From positions 1 through 64,000 of the forward strand of contig CAJUSJ010000003.1 in the NCBI GenBank assembly GCA_910588865.1: a DNA stretch of 64,000 nucleotides, read 5' to 3'. This stretch comes from an uncultured Lachnospiraceae bacterium (GTDB lineage: Bacteria; Bacillota; Clostridia; Lachnospirales; Lachnospiraceae). Below are positions 41,484 through 51,300 of the stretch, piece after piece (position 1 is the stretch's first letter; every line of letters starts with the position of its first letter). Both the position numbers and the translations under genes were made by a program. Under the pieces are notes generated by a model. The model worked only from the letters and a program-made list of their open reading frames with translations. It had not been told where the DNA came from and ran no database searches.

Positions 41484-43771
41484 CAGAATACCGCCATATC
41501 GGAAAGGTCCGCCGCCGTCAAGATGGCCGGGCCATTGTAACAGGAAAAGCCATTTACTGTGATGATATAAAGCTCAACAACGCTTGTGTCGCGAAGATTC
41601 TCCACAGTCCCTATCCTCACGGGGAGATCATTTCCATTGATACTTCCGCGGCAGAGGCTCTGCCGGGAGTAAAAGCCGTGATGACCTATAAAAACGCCCC
41701 GGCATGGAAAACAGGTGTGCCGGCTCACAGGCCGGTTATGGATCAGCATGTGCGTTTTACCGGTGATCCCGTGGCAGCGGTGGCGGCCATTTCCCCCCAG
41801 GTCGCGGAGGAGGCCCTGGAGCTGATCAAGGTAGAGTATAAGGTTCTGCCTCCTGTTTTTGACGTGGAGGACGCCATTAAGCCAGGAGCGCCGGAGGTGT
41901 ACCGCAAAGAAGACAATATTGAGTCCAAAGGCTTTCATTACGAGAACAACTGTCTGCCCCCGGGAAGCTGGTTTGAGGGAAATGATCCGCCGTTTTACAA
42001 GATCCAGGAAGGGGATGTGGAAAAAGGCTTTGCTGACAGCGATGTTGTGGTAGAGGGTAAGGTTTCCTATACATGGACATTTCCGGGAGCGCCGGAGTCG
42101 CCTTTTATCGCGGCTGGCTGGGATGATGAGACCCATGTAAGCGTGTGGGCTTCTTCCCAGGGCCCCAATATGGTGGCAAGACCCTTAGCGGCCACCATCG
42201 GCGCCCATATCAATGTCACAACCCCCAATGTAGGGGGAAGCTACGGCAACAAAGACGCCCTGGGATACGTGGCCATGATGATCGTGGCCCTGGCAAAGAT
42301 AGCGGGCTGTACAGTGAAGTACGCCATGACAAAAGAGGAGCACCTGCTGTTTTACGAGAGACGTCTTAACAACAAGTTTATCGGCAGGATCGGCATCACG
42401 AAAGACGGAAAAGTGCAGGCTCTTCAGGGAGACTGGCTGGTGGGAACCGGCGCGGGCTCGGAGCTGACCCAGGGACAGGTGGCAGAGGGCCTGGGAGAGC
42501 TTCACCTTGTTCTCAACAAGACCTTGAACTGGGATATAGAGGCCAAGGTAGTGGTATCCAACATGATCCCCGTAGGCATTGCCAGAGGGTTTGGGGGCCA
42601 GGAACTGAAATCCTGCGCGCTCCACCTGCTCAACCGGGGGTTAAAGCAGATTGACATGGATCCGGTTACATTTTTTAAGAAGAATTTCTGTCAGGCAGGT
42701 GATGAGTATTACTGGAGAACCGGCCACAAATACAGCAACCCGGTGATCAATTATGATAAATGCTTTGATGTGGCTGCCGAGAAGTTTGGATGGCAGGAGA
42801 AATGGAAAGGCTGGGGAGTGCCCACCTGCGTGGAAGGGAACAAGGCATATGGCGTGGGCTTCAGCCTTCACAGCAGCGGCGATCCCCAGAGTGATGAGAC
42901 CTTTGCCTATGTGAGGCTGGAAAATGACCAGGTGATGGTTCACTGTGCGGTTTCCCAGTTCGGCAACGGCCAGAGGCTGGCCCTGGCAAAGACAGCGGCA
43001 GAGATCTTAAATGTTCCCATGGAAAATGTGACAGTCAATGACACAGATACCAGAACCGACCCCGCGGACTTTGGCGCGGCAGGCTCCCGGGAAACCATCA
43101 CAGCCGGCGGCGCGGTGGGACAGGCAGCCATGGCGGCCAGAGAGAAACTGCTGGAAGAGGCGGCTGTTAAATTAGGATGCAAACCAGAGGAATTGGATAC
43201 AAAAGACCTGGTTGTATTTAAAAAAGAAGACCCTTCCGTGAGCCTTCCGTGGATGGCGGTCTGCCCCATGTATTATTCCATTACCGGACAGGGCATGGTG
43301 GAAGGTGACTTTAACCATAACAACTGTGTCATGAACTTTGTGGAGGTGGAAGTGGATCTGGAGACAGGCCTGGCAAAGATTGTCAACGCGCTGAGCGCCT
43401 CGGATGTAGGTCAGGTCATCAATCCTATTGAGCTGAAGATGCAGTTTGAAGGAGGTCTTGGGTCCGCGGGCATGGATACGGGCCAGCTGGAGGAGATCAT
43501 ACTGGATACAAAGATCGGCCGTGTTATGACGCATAACATGATTGATTACAAGTGGAGACCATTTAACGAGCTTCCCAATTTCGATACATCGGTTCTGGAA
43601 TCCCGGTTCCCCACAGCCAATCCCTTTGGAGCCATTGGCATTGGTGAGATTACCGGCGCGGCCGGTCCGGCGGCTGTTTTGATGGCAATCGAGAATGCCA
43701 TCGGCGGCGCTGAGATCAACGAGTACCCCGCGACTCCGGATAAGATTCTGAAAGCACTTGGAAAAGCATAG
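41480..43771 (+). CDS. molybdenum hydroxylase, molybdopterin-binding subunit
   Basis: Catalytic subunit of 763 residues. An N-terminal aldehyde oxidase a/b hammerhead domain starts with GKVRRRQDGRAIVTGKAIYC. The cofactor-binding parts include GGSYGNKDALGYVAMMIVAL, the ARGFGGQE loop and a C-terminal catalytic glutamate in GAIGIGEITGAAGPAAV. Substrate cannot be deduced; purines, nicotinate-like heterocycles and aldehydes are all possible for this family. The absence of the accessory genes (xdhC-like) from the window means cofactor maturation is encoded elsewhere. Confidence 0.92.
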   Translation: MTEYRHIGKVRRRQDGRAIVTGKAIYCDDIKLNNACVAKILHSPYPHGEIISIDTSAAEALPGVKAVMTYKNAPAWKTGVPAHRPVMDQHVRFTGDPVAAVAAISPQVAEEALELIKVEYKVLPPVFDVEDAIKPGAPEVYRKEDNIESKGFHYENNCLPPGSWFEGNDPPFYKIQEGDVEKGFADSDVVVEGKVSYTWTFPGAPESPFIAAGWDDETHVSVWASSQGPNMVARPLAATIGAHINVTTPNVGGSYGNKDALGYVAMMIVALAKIAGCTVKYAMTKEEHLLFYERRLNNKFIGRIGITKDGKVQALQGDWLVGTGAGSELTQGQVAEGLGELHLVLNKTLNWDIEAKVVVSNMIPVGIARGFGGQELKSCALHLLNRGLKQIDMDPVTFFKKNFCQAGDEYYWRTGHKYSNPVINYDKCFDVAAEKFGWQEKWKGWGVPTCVEGNKAYGVGFSLHSSGDPQSDETFAYVRLENDQVMVHCAVSQFGNGQRLALAKTAAEILNVPMENVTVNDTDTRTDPADFGAAGSRETITAGGAVGQAAMAAREKLLEEAAVKLGCKPEELDTKDLVVFKKEDPSVSLPWMAVCPMYYSITGQGMVEGDFNHNNCVMNFVEVEVDLETGLAKIVNALSASDVGQVINPIELKMQFEGGLGSAGMDTGQLEEIILDTKIGRVMTHNMIDYKWRPFNELPNFDTSVLESRFPTANPFGAIGIGEITGAAGPAAVLMAIENAIGGAEINEYPATPDKILKALGKA

Positions 43772-43786
43772 GAGGAGGTCAGTGGA

Positions 43787-46138
43787 ATGAAAAATTTTGA
43801 ACATGTGAACGCGGAAAGCTTTGAAGCGGCGGCAAACAGTCTGACTTCCTATAAGAACGCCCAGCCTGTTGCCGGAGGAACCGATCTCGTAGGCGCTCTG
43901 AAAGAGAAGATTCTCCCGGAATACCCGGAAGCCATTGTCAACCTTAAGACCATCCCCGGTGCCGCGTATATCAGAGAGGAAGGCGAGAAAATCGCCGTAG
44001 GCGCTTTGACAAAATTAGCTGATATTGAGGAGTCGGATCTATTTAAAGGAGAACTGAAGGCAGTGGCGGAGGCGGCGCGCAGTGTGGCCACACCCATTAT
44101 CCGCAACGCGGCTACCATAGGAGGCAATCTGTGCCAGGATGTCCGCTGCTGGTACTACCGTTATCCGGACTCCGTAGGAGGCCGCCTGGTATGCGCGAGA
44201 AAAGGCGGAGACCAGTGTTACGCGATCCAGGGAAGAAATCAGTATCATTCTGTTATGGGCGGCATGAAAGCCGGCAAGACCCCCTGTACTTTAGAATGTC
44301 CCGCGGGCACGGATATTCCCGGATACATGGCAAGGATCCGTGAAAATGACTGGGACGGCGCGGCGGAGATCATCATGGAAGTAAACCCTATGCCAATGCT
44401 GACCTCCAGGGTCTGTCCTCACAACTGCCAGACCGCCTGCAATCAGCGGGCCTACGGGGATTCTGTAAGTATCCATTCCGTAGAGCGGGCTCTTGGCGAT
44501 CACATCCTGGCCAACACGGAAAAGTTTTACCAGAAACCTCAGAAAGAAACCGGTAAAAAGGTTGGGATCGTGGGCGGCGGACCAGCGGGGCTTACGGCCG
44601 CTTATTTCTTAAGAAAAGCCGGACATAGGGTCACTGTCTATGAAAAGATGGAGGAGGCGGGAGGCGTCCTGATGTACGGGATCCCGGAGTACAGACTGCC
44701 GAAACATTATGTGCGGGATCTGGTGAAAGCTCTGGCCGGAATGGGGATCATCTTTAAGACCAACACAGAGATTGGAAAAGACTTGTCCCTGGAACAGGTA
44801 AAGGAAGCCAATGACACGGTATTTTTGGATACCGGAGCGTGGAAACAGCCCATCCTGGGCTTTGACGGGGAAAGCCTTACCCAGTTTGGCCTGAATTTCC
44901 TGGTGGAAGTAAAGAAGTTTATGACCAGGCAGATCGGCAGGGAGGTCCTTGTCTGCGGCGGCGGCAATGTGGCCATGGATGTGGCTCTGACCGCGGTTCG
45001 TCTGGGGGCTGAGAAAGTGAAGCTGGTCTGCTTAGAGAGCCGGGAGGAGATGCCGGCCTCCCGGGAGGAAATCGCCAGGGCGGAAGAAGAAGGTGTTGAG
45101 ATTTTCAACGGCTGGGGATTAAAGCGGGTTCTCACAGACGATAAGGGAAAGGTCACAGGCTTAGAGAGCATGAGGTGCGTGTCTGTTACAGATGAGGAAG
45201 GACATTTTAACCCTGCTTACTCTGATGAGACACAGGTATTTTCTTCTGATTGCGTTATTCTGGCAACAGGACAGAAAGTTGATACGGACTTTTTGGGAGA
45301 AAAATATAAAGAAGAGCTTAAGAGCGCGAAAGGCCTGATTCAGGTTGGTGAGCATAAAGACACCAGAGCGCCTGGAATCTATGCGGGCGGAGACGCGGCG
45401 TCAGGTCCGTCGGTTGCCATTAAGGCTATCCGGGACGGAAGGATCGCAGCCAGAAGCATGAGCAAATATATGGGATTCCCTCTGGAAGACAGGAAAGAGG
45501 ACAGAGGATTCCTGAAATTTGACCCGGGAAGGGTGGGCGTTACCAGCGCTGCCCTGGAGAAAGACACTCCGGTGGGCAGCAGGAGCTTGGAACAGGAGGA
45601 CTCAGCCAGCCTGACCCTGGAAGAAGCAAGGGGGGAAGCGGGTCGCTGCATGAACTGCGGATGCTATTCTGTCAATGCTTCTGATATGGCTAATGTGATG
45701 GTAGCTTTAGGTGGGATTATCAAGACAACCGGCCATGAATTTACAGCGGAGGAATTCTTTGGAAACATGGATCCTTCCGGCATTTTGGAGCCAGGAGAGC
45801 TGATAACAGAGATTCAGATTCCCAAATTAGCCGGATACCGCACAGGTTATCTGAAAATGCGCCTGAGGGAAGCCATCGACTTTGCCGTGACCGCCCTGGC
45901 ATATGCCTACAAAGAGGAAAACGGTGTCATCACAGACGTGTGTCTGGCGGCAGGCGGTATCGCCCCTGTGCCGGTTCGCCTTACGGAAGCGGAAAAAGTC
46001 ATGACAGGAAAAGTAAAGTCCCTGGAACTGGTGGAGGAAGCGTTCGCGCTGGCTGTAAAAGACGGGAACCCTATGGAGGAGAACCGGTATAAGCTGCAGG
46101 AACTGAAGGCCCAGCTGGCCCGTTCCTTAGAATTTTGA
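43787..46138 (+). CDS. molybdenum hydroxylase FAD subunit with an inserted GltD-like Fe-S flavoprotein
   Basis: 783 residues with a domain inside a domain. Residues 1-160 are the first part of the CO-dehydrogenase flavoprotein/FAD subunit (PVAGGTDLVG, ATIGGNLCQDVR). From about 163 to 620 lies a complete GltD/NfnB-like module: CPAGTDIPGYM, four-Cys motif CPHNCQTACNQ (210-219), FAD motif VGIVGGGPAGLT, and second dinucleotide motif VLVCGGGNVAMDV. At 621 (CMNCGCYSVN) the FAD subunit resumes and runs to the end. Insertion occurs in the loop before the SDMANVMVALGG segment. This would allow NAD(P)H to exchange electrons with the hydroxylase through extra Fe-S and flavin centres. Confidence 0.88.
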   Translation: MKNFEHVNAESFEAAANSLTSYKNAQPVAGGTDLVGALKEKILPEYPEAIVNLKTIPGAAYIREEGEKIAVGALTKLADIEESDLFKGELKAVAEAARSVATPIIRNAATIGGNLCQDVRCWYYRYPDSVGGRLVCARKGGDQCYAIQGRNQYHSVMGGMKAGKTPCTLECPAGTDIPGYMARIRENDWDGAAEIIMEVNPMPMLTSRVCPHNCQTACNQRAYGDSVSIHSVERALGDHILANTEKFYQKPQKETGKKVGIVGGGPAGLTAAYFLRKAGHRVTVYEKMEEAGGVLMYGIPEYRLPKHYVRDLVKALAGMGIIFKTNTEIGKDLSLEQVKEANDTVFLDTGAWKQPILGFDGESLTQFGLNFLVEVKKFMTRQIGREVLVCGGGNVAMDVALTAVRLGAEKVKLVCLESREEMPASREEIARAEEEGVEIFNGWGLKRVLTDDKGKVTGLESMRCVSVTDEEGHFNPAYSDETQVFSSDCVILATGQKVDTDFLGEKYKEELKSAKGLIQVGEHKDTRAPGIYAGGDAASGPSVAIKAIRDGRIAARSMSKYMGFPLEDRKEDRGFLKFDPGRVGVTSAALEKDTPVGSRSLEQEDSASLTLEEARGEAGRCMNCGCYSVNASDMANVMVALGGIIKTTGHEFTAEEFFGNMDPSGILEPGELITEIQIPKLAGYRTGYLKMRLREAIDFAVTALAYAYKEENGVITDVCLAAGGIAPVPVRLTEAEKVMTGKVKSLELVEEAFALAVKDGNPMEENRYKLQELKAQLARSLEF

Positions 46139-46197
46139 CAGAATTTCCCCCGACTTAAAAAGGTTGGGGGAAGTTTGTTTAAGAAAGTGTGGGAAAA

Positions 46198-47808
46198 ATG
46201 CGGGATGAGAAAAGACAGATTGTGGACCAGGAAGACGTAATTGTGGTGGGATCGGATGTGACATTGGGGGAATTGCTGGCTTCCGAATATATCCGTACCC
46301 AGGCAAAAGCGTTGGCTGACGGAATACGGGAGGATCTGAGACATGGGCTGGCAGAGAAAAACGGGCCCATAAGACAAATATTTTTTCAGGACATATCCTG
46401 TGGATGCCGGAACAGGGGACAGGCTCCCTGCCAGAAGGACGGAGGCCGCGGCTGCCATGGAGTGACTGGGGAAAACCACAACCTTTCAATAATGGGAAGC
46501 ATAAAGGTTGGGACACCATCCTGCCAGCAGGCCTGCCCTGTGGGAGTGGACATTCCCGCTGTGCTGGAGCACATGAGAGACGGAGATCGGCTAAAGGCCC
46601 AGCGGACTTTGATGAAATACCATCCAATGGCCCAGACAGTCTGCCTGCTGTGCGGGCGCTGCCGTTCCCGTTGTGTCCGGGCTGTAGAGGATGAAGGTGT
46701 GGCGGCGGAAAAGATCATGTACTGGCTGGGGGCGGATGTGGGAAAACATCCAGAGATCTTTTTTATCCAGCCTTCTGGCGACAGTGAGAAGTGGATCGCT
46801 TTGGAGGAGATTACGATCTCGGGGTTAGCTGCCGCCTACTACCTGCGCAGGATGGGAAACCACATTGTTTTTTTACAAGAAAAAGAGCCAGGGCAGGTTC
46901 TGTCTCCTTATGGCCAGGATCTGGCGGACGCCATGAAAAATTCCTTGGAAGTCTACATGAACAATTTAAGGTATATGGGGGTTGTGTTCGAAAAACAGGC
47001 CATGGATGAGGCGGATAGGCGCTATGCTTTTGACCAGAGGCTTTCATTGGGCCCGGACAGGCAGGGGAAAGGGCTTTGGGACCTGCTTGAAGAGATTTGT
47101 CATGGCGTAAAAACGGCCAACAACATAAATCTGGATCTTGGCCTGAAATCCTACTTAGAACCCATGGGACCGCTGGGAAGATTCCGGTTTGAGGGGGTAG
47201 AGGAGCTGCCCTTGGAGTGGGAAACACTGGTTGAAGATACAGGGGAGGAGATTGTAAGGAAGGAAGCTTCCCGGTGCGGGACCTGCGGTTGCTTTGGGGT
47301 CAGTGAAAGCCGGACAGGGGCCGCGTTGTTCATGCTGGAGACCAAGATCCATACCAGCCAGAGGGTCATCCGGGCACAGGACTACTTTGCCCGCGTCAGC
47401 CCGTGGGAGCAATTGAAGCCAGAAGAAGACATAGTCTGTCTGGAGATTCCCAAAAGCGGCGATTTTGTAAGCGGATGCGTCTTTGAGCAGGAAATCACCT
47501 TGGCATATGCCTTTTTGGGGACATCTGGAAACCTGGCGGACTTAAGGATGACCTTTGGAGGAGTCGCCCCGGTTCCCATAAGATTGACAGAGGCGGAAAA
47601 AAGGCTGAGAGGAAAATCTTTGTCAGCACTGTCTGCTGAAGGCGAGGCTTTGTGTATTATGGATATGTTAATGCCCAGGATTGTTTTAATGAAAATGAAC
47701 AGGGAAAAAACAGAGAGGATGCAAAGATTGCTGGCCAGGGCATTGGAGGTCTGTGTCCATTCAGCGGCACAGCCTGGGAAACATGATCTTTTAGAAGAAA
47801 ATATGTGA
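46198..47808 (+). CDS. shortened paralogue of the FAD/GltD fusion, probably degenerate
   Basis: 536 residues from ATG 46198 (GTG at 46189 is possible). It keeps segments of the previous protein in the same order: ISCGCRNRG, SCQQACPVGVDIPAVLEHMR, CLLCGRCRSRC, a second CGTCGCFGVSE hinge and the C-terminal LRMTFGGVAPVPIRLTEAEK. But the GGGPAG motif is replaced by ISGLAAAYYLRRMGN and the second dinucleotide domain (about 240 residues) is gone. So FAD/NAD binding of the GltD part is lost, while Fe-S cysteines remain. It follows directly in the operon; either a regulatory or electron-transfer remnant or a pseudogene in progress. Confidence 0.7.
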   Translation: MRDEKRQIVDQEDVIVVGSDVTLGELLASEYIRTQAKALADGIREDLRHGLAEKNGPIRQIFFQDISCGCRNRGQAPCQKDGGRGCHGVTGENHNLSIMGSIKVGTPSCQQACPVGVDIPAVLEHMRDGDRLKAQRTLMKYHPMAQTVCLLCGRCRSRCVRAVEDEGVAAEKIMYWLGADVGKHPEIFFIQPSGDSEKWIALEEITISGLAAAYYLRRMGNHIVFLQEKEPGQVLSPYGQDLADAMKNSLEVYMNNLRYMGVVFEKQAMDEADRRYAFDQRLSLGPDRQGKGLWDLLEEICHGVKTANNINLDLGLKSYLEPMGPLGRFRFEGVEELPLEWETLVEDTGEEIVRKEASRCGTCGCFGVSESRTGAALFMLETKIHTSQRVIRAQDYFARVSPWEQLKPEEDIVCLEIPKSGDFVSGCVFEQEITLAYAFLGTSGNLADLRMTFGGVAPVPIRLTEAEKRLRGKSLSALSAEGEALCIMDMLMPRIVLMKMNREKTERMQRLLARALEVCVHSAAQPGKHDLLEENM

Positions 47809-47829
47809 TCCATTTTTTGGATATATCAT

Positions 47830-48008
47830 TTTTTCAAGCCGTTCGGCTAAAGAATACAGGATCAGAAGATCATTTTCAGAAAGGGTCTTAAGTTTGTCCA
47901 GAAGTGTCTGAAGAAGAGGCGGATTGACACTGCCTTCGTCAAAGAAGTCTTTCGGGGTCACTTCCAGGTAATCGGGGATGGCGAGGAATTCGGTCATGCT
48001 GGGCAGAG
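47830..48008 (-). pseudogene. truncated copy of the XRE regulator gene
   Basis: This minus-strand piece encodes PSMTEFLAIPDYLEVTPKDF and DEGSVNPPLLQTLLDKLKTL to LAERLEK, the C-terminal two-thirds of the XRE protein at 52,175-52,483. The DNA is almost identical to 52,178-52,356, with about seven differences in 179 bp by eye. The N-terminal HTH is missing and is replaced by unrelated sequence, so it is non-functional. Confidence 0.8.
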
Positions 48009-48217
48009 GGATTTTATTTCCGCCAGTAGATGAATTAACAATTAACATCAGGGCATATCTATGATTAGTTAATGCCGCTGTGTACGGCAACTGTCAGGAC
48101 AGGAAGCATTCTGTGAGGAGCAGAGTGCTTCTTTCCCAGTGCGGTCCTCTCTCCCAGAATCTGAGAACAGCTATATCCCTGTCCGCCTGTTTTTCACCGG
48201 AAATGACGAAATTTTTC

Positions 48218-48246
48218 TTGTAGTGTTACTGTCGAAATGCTAAAGT
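48218..48246 (+). promoter_or_regulatory. candidate promoter of the TIR-TPR gene
   Basis: TTGTAG (48218-48223) and TAAAGT (48241-48246) with 17-bp spacing, 60 bp before the start. Both hexamers are imperfect. The rest of 48,091-48,217 shows no gene. Confidence 0.35.
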
Positions 48247-48305
48247 AAAATCAGCAGCCTACCAAGGGAAAATTTTTTGCCACATGTACAAAGGAGGTCT
48301 TTTCG

Positions 48306-51300
48306 TTGGAATTAACATGTAAAATCCAGGGAAACTCAGATTCAAAGGGAAAGCCAAAAGTTTATTTCTTTGCCCATCCCGACGATTACCCGCTTTATTT
48401 TGAGGCAATCGCCAGAGATATCTTCGCGACACAGAATTGCGCGATCTATTATGACCCGCGGCCTGACCAGGAGTATGACCGGGAGGAACTTTACTTTCAG
48501 CTGGGGCTGATGCAGCTTTTTGTCTTTCCGGTTACCACCCGCTTTCTCTGTCAGCCAAACAGAGCGCGGGAGGTAGAATTGCCTTTTGCCCTGGAGCGCC
48601 ATATCCCTCTGCTCCCTCTTATGCAGGAGTCCGGACTTGAAGAACTTTTTAATAAAACCTGCGGTTCCATTCAGATCCTGGGACGGGACGAGGTAATGGA
48701 TGAAAAATCTATAGCGGGCAATGTGTTAAGCTACCCGGAGAAACTAAAACATTTCCTTAATTCGGTGCTAATAGGAGATGAACTCGCCTCCCGGGTGCGA
48801 TCGGCTTTCGACGCGTATGTGTTCTTAAGCTACCGAAAAAAAGACAGAACCTACGCTCAGAAACTGATGCGTCTGATCCATCATGATGATTTTTGCCGTG
48901 ATATTGCCATCTGGTACGACGAATTCTTAGCCCCTGGGGAAGATTTTAACGCTGCTATCTCCAAAGCCCTGGAAAAAAGCGATATTTTTACCCTCACAGT
49001 GACTCCCAGACTTCTGGAAGACGAAAATTATGTCATGACTCAAGAGTATCCCATGGCCAAAAGTGCCGACAAGCCTGTCCTGCCTGTGGAGATGATTCAA
49101 ACAGAGCCAAATAAACTCAAAGCGAACTATCAAGGGATCGACGACTGCGTCGACGCGGGGGATCAGGCCGCTCTGTCCGATTTCTTCAAAAAAAATCTGC
49201 GGGATATTGCCGTGAGGGAGAACGATCAGGATCCTGAGCATAATTTCCTTATCGGGCTTGCCTATCTTGGCGGCATTGACATGGAGGTGGATTTAAAAAA
49301 GGCCGCCTCCCTCATAACCGGGGCTGCCCAGGCCGGTCTGCCTGAAGCCATGGAGCGTCTTACACAAATGTACAAAAACGGCATGGGTGTGGAGAGGAAT
49401 TACCGCAAGGCCGCCGAATGGCAGGAAAAACTGGCAGAATGCTGGAAATCCCGGCATAATAACGAAGAGTGGGCCAAAGCCTTGATGCAGCTGGGAGACG
49501 ATTGGTATGAAATTCGGGAACTGGCCCGCGCCCAAAGGGCTTATGAAGAGCTGCAACAAGCGGTGAAGGGTGCGGAGAAGGAACTCAGCGATCGATATCA
49601 GCCCTATATTTGGGCCCGCTTAGGGGACGTATACCGCGAGAGCGGAATGCCCGACAAGGCCCTGTCCCGATATCATTTCGCGACACCCTATCAGCACGAG
49701 AGGCCTGAAATTGCCTGCTATATTCATGACCGTATGGGTGACATCTATATAGAAAAAGGAGATTTCGAGAACGCGGGGCGAATCTGCCAAGAAAATCTGG
49801 AAATTTGTAAAGAAAGGATGAGTCGAGAGACGTCCATAGAGTGCTATAAGTCTCTTATCAACGCTTTCCTGAAGGCAGGCGACGTCTTACTGGCACAGGA
49901 AAATATATCCGAAGCAAGGGAGCAATACAATCAGGCGCTCCTGACTGCCCGTCAAATGTCCCAGGAAATCTGTCAGGACATCCGCGGTCCGGAGATTCTC
50001 CGCGGCTTAGCTCTCTGTCTTCGCAAGCTGGGCGACGCGGCGGCTGTTGAGAATTCGGATGCGGCAGAGTCCTTTTACAGACAAAGCCTTGATTATACCA
50101 GGCGTCTTGAACAGCAGACCGAGAGCATACGCTCCAGGGAAGAACTCTCCTACACCCTTGGCAGGCTTGGCGATATTCTGAAAAGAAAAGGTGCCCTGAC
50201 AGAGGCCGCGGACTGCTATAGGCAGAGCATGGAGATCCGCAAAAGACTAGCCATAGAGACCCGGACCATAGCGAACAGAACCGCCCTGGCCCGCTGCTAT
50301 GAGCGGGCCGCATCCATCGACGAGGAGCTGGGACACAAAGAAGAAGCCTCTCTTTTCTACAGTTTAGCCGAAGAAATCAGACAAGGGCTGCCCCGGAAGG
50401 CCCGTGAGGCCCACGAATTCTCCAAAGAACCGGCGGCAGACAGGCAGCCCTCACCCGCCCTTTCCCCTCAGGACGATACACAAGAGTCGGACCCGGCGAC
50501 TATATCGGTCTCCTCTAGGGATTATCTTCACACCGGTGATTTAAAGAATGCGGTCAGACTCTGGTATCAGGAAAACTCGATTCCCTCACCTCTGGAGGAA
50601 GGCAGCGCGGACGGCCTCAATCAGGCCTATTCCCTATACCAATCCGCTTTCCGGCATCATGCCGCCGGAAACACTGAGGCTGCCAAGGAGGCGCTGCTGA
50701 AAAGCATCGATATTTACTCCCGATATACACGGCTCCATTATAGCGGCATCGACGAGGCTCATTCCCATGCCTGTGTCCTTTTGGGAGATCTGTTTGATGA
50801 GGAAGACGAAACCCTGGCAGCCATACCCTTTTACGAAAAGGCCTTACTCCTTGTCCTGTCCTACGAACAGGAAAGCCCCTCTGGATTACAGCTTTTTGAA
50901 ATCGCGCAGGCAGCCGCCGGTCTATGCCGCGTCTACATGGCCGTATATCCATCCGCCGCGATGATTCTTGGAAAAAAAGCCGCGGGCCTGTTCCAGGCGC
51001 TCCTTGGACATCTGGGGGAAGAAAATGATGTTGAGTTACATAAATCCCTTTCCGCCACATGGCACAATATAGGCGAAATCGCGGAGAACTCTGGGGATTT
51101 GGAGACCGCCGTCTCCTACTTCCTTGAATCCGTTCACCATTCCGGAGAGTATTATGCGGCAACCGGAAACCCGGATGTTCTCTTCGATATCGTGGAGGAT
51201 CACCACAAAGCAGGAAAATGCTTCCAGCGCTCAGGCAATTATCCTGAGGCCAGAAAGCAGGAAGCTCACTGCCTTGCTGTGAGCCTCTCTCAGGTGGAGG

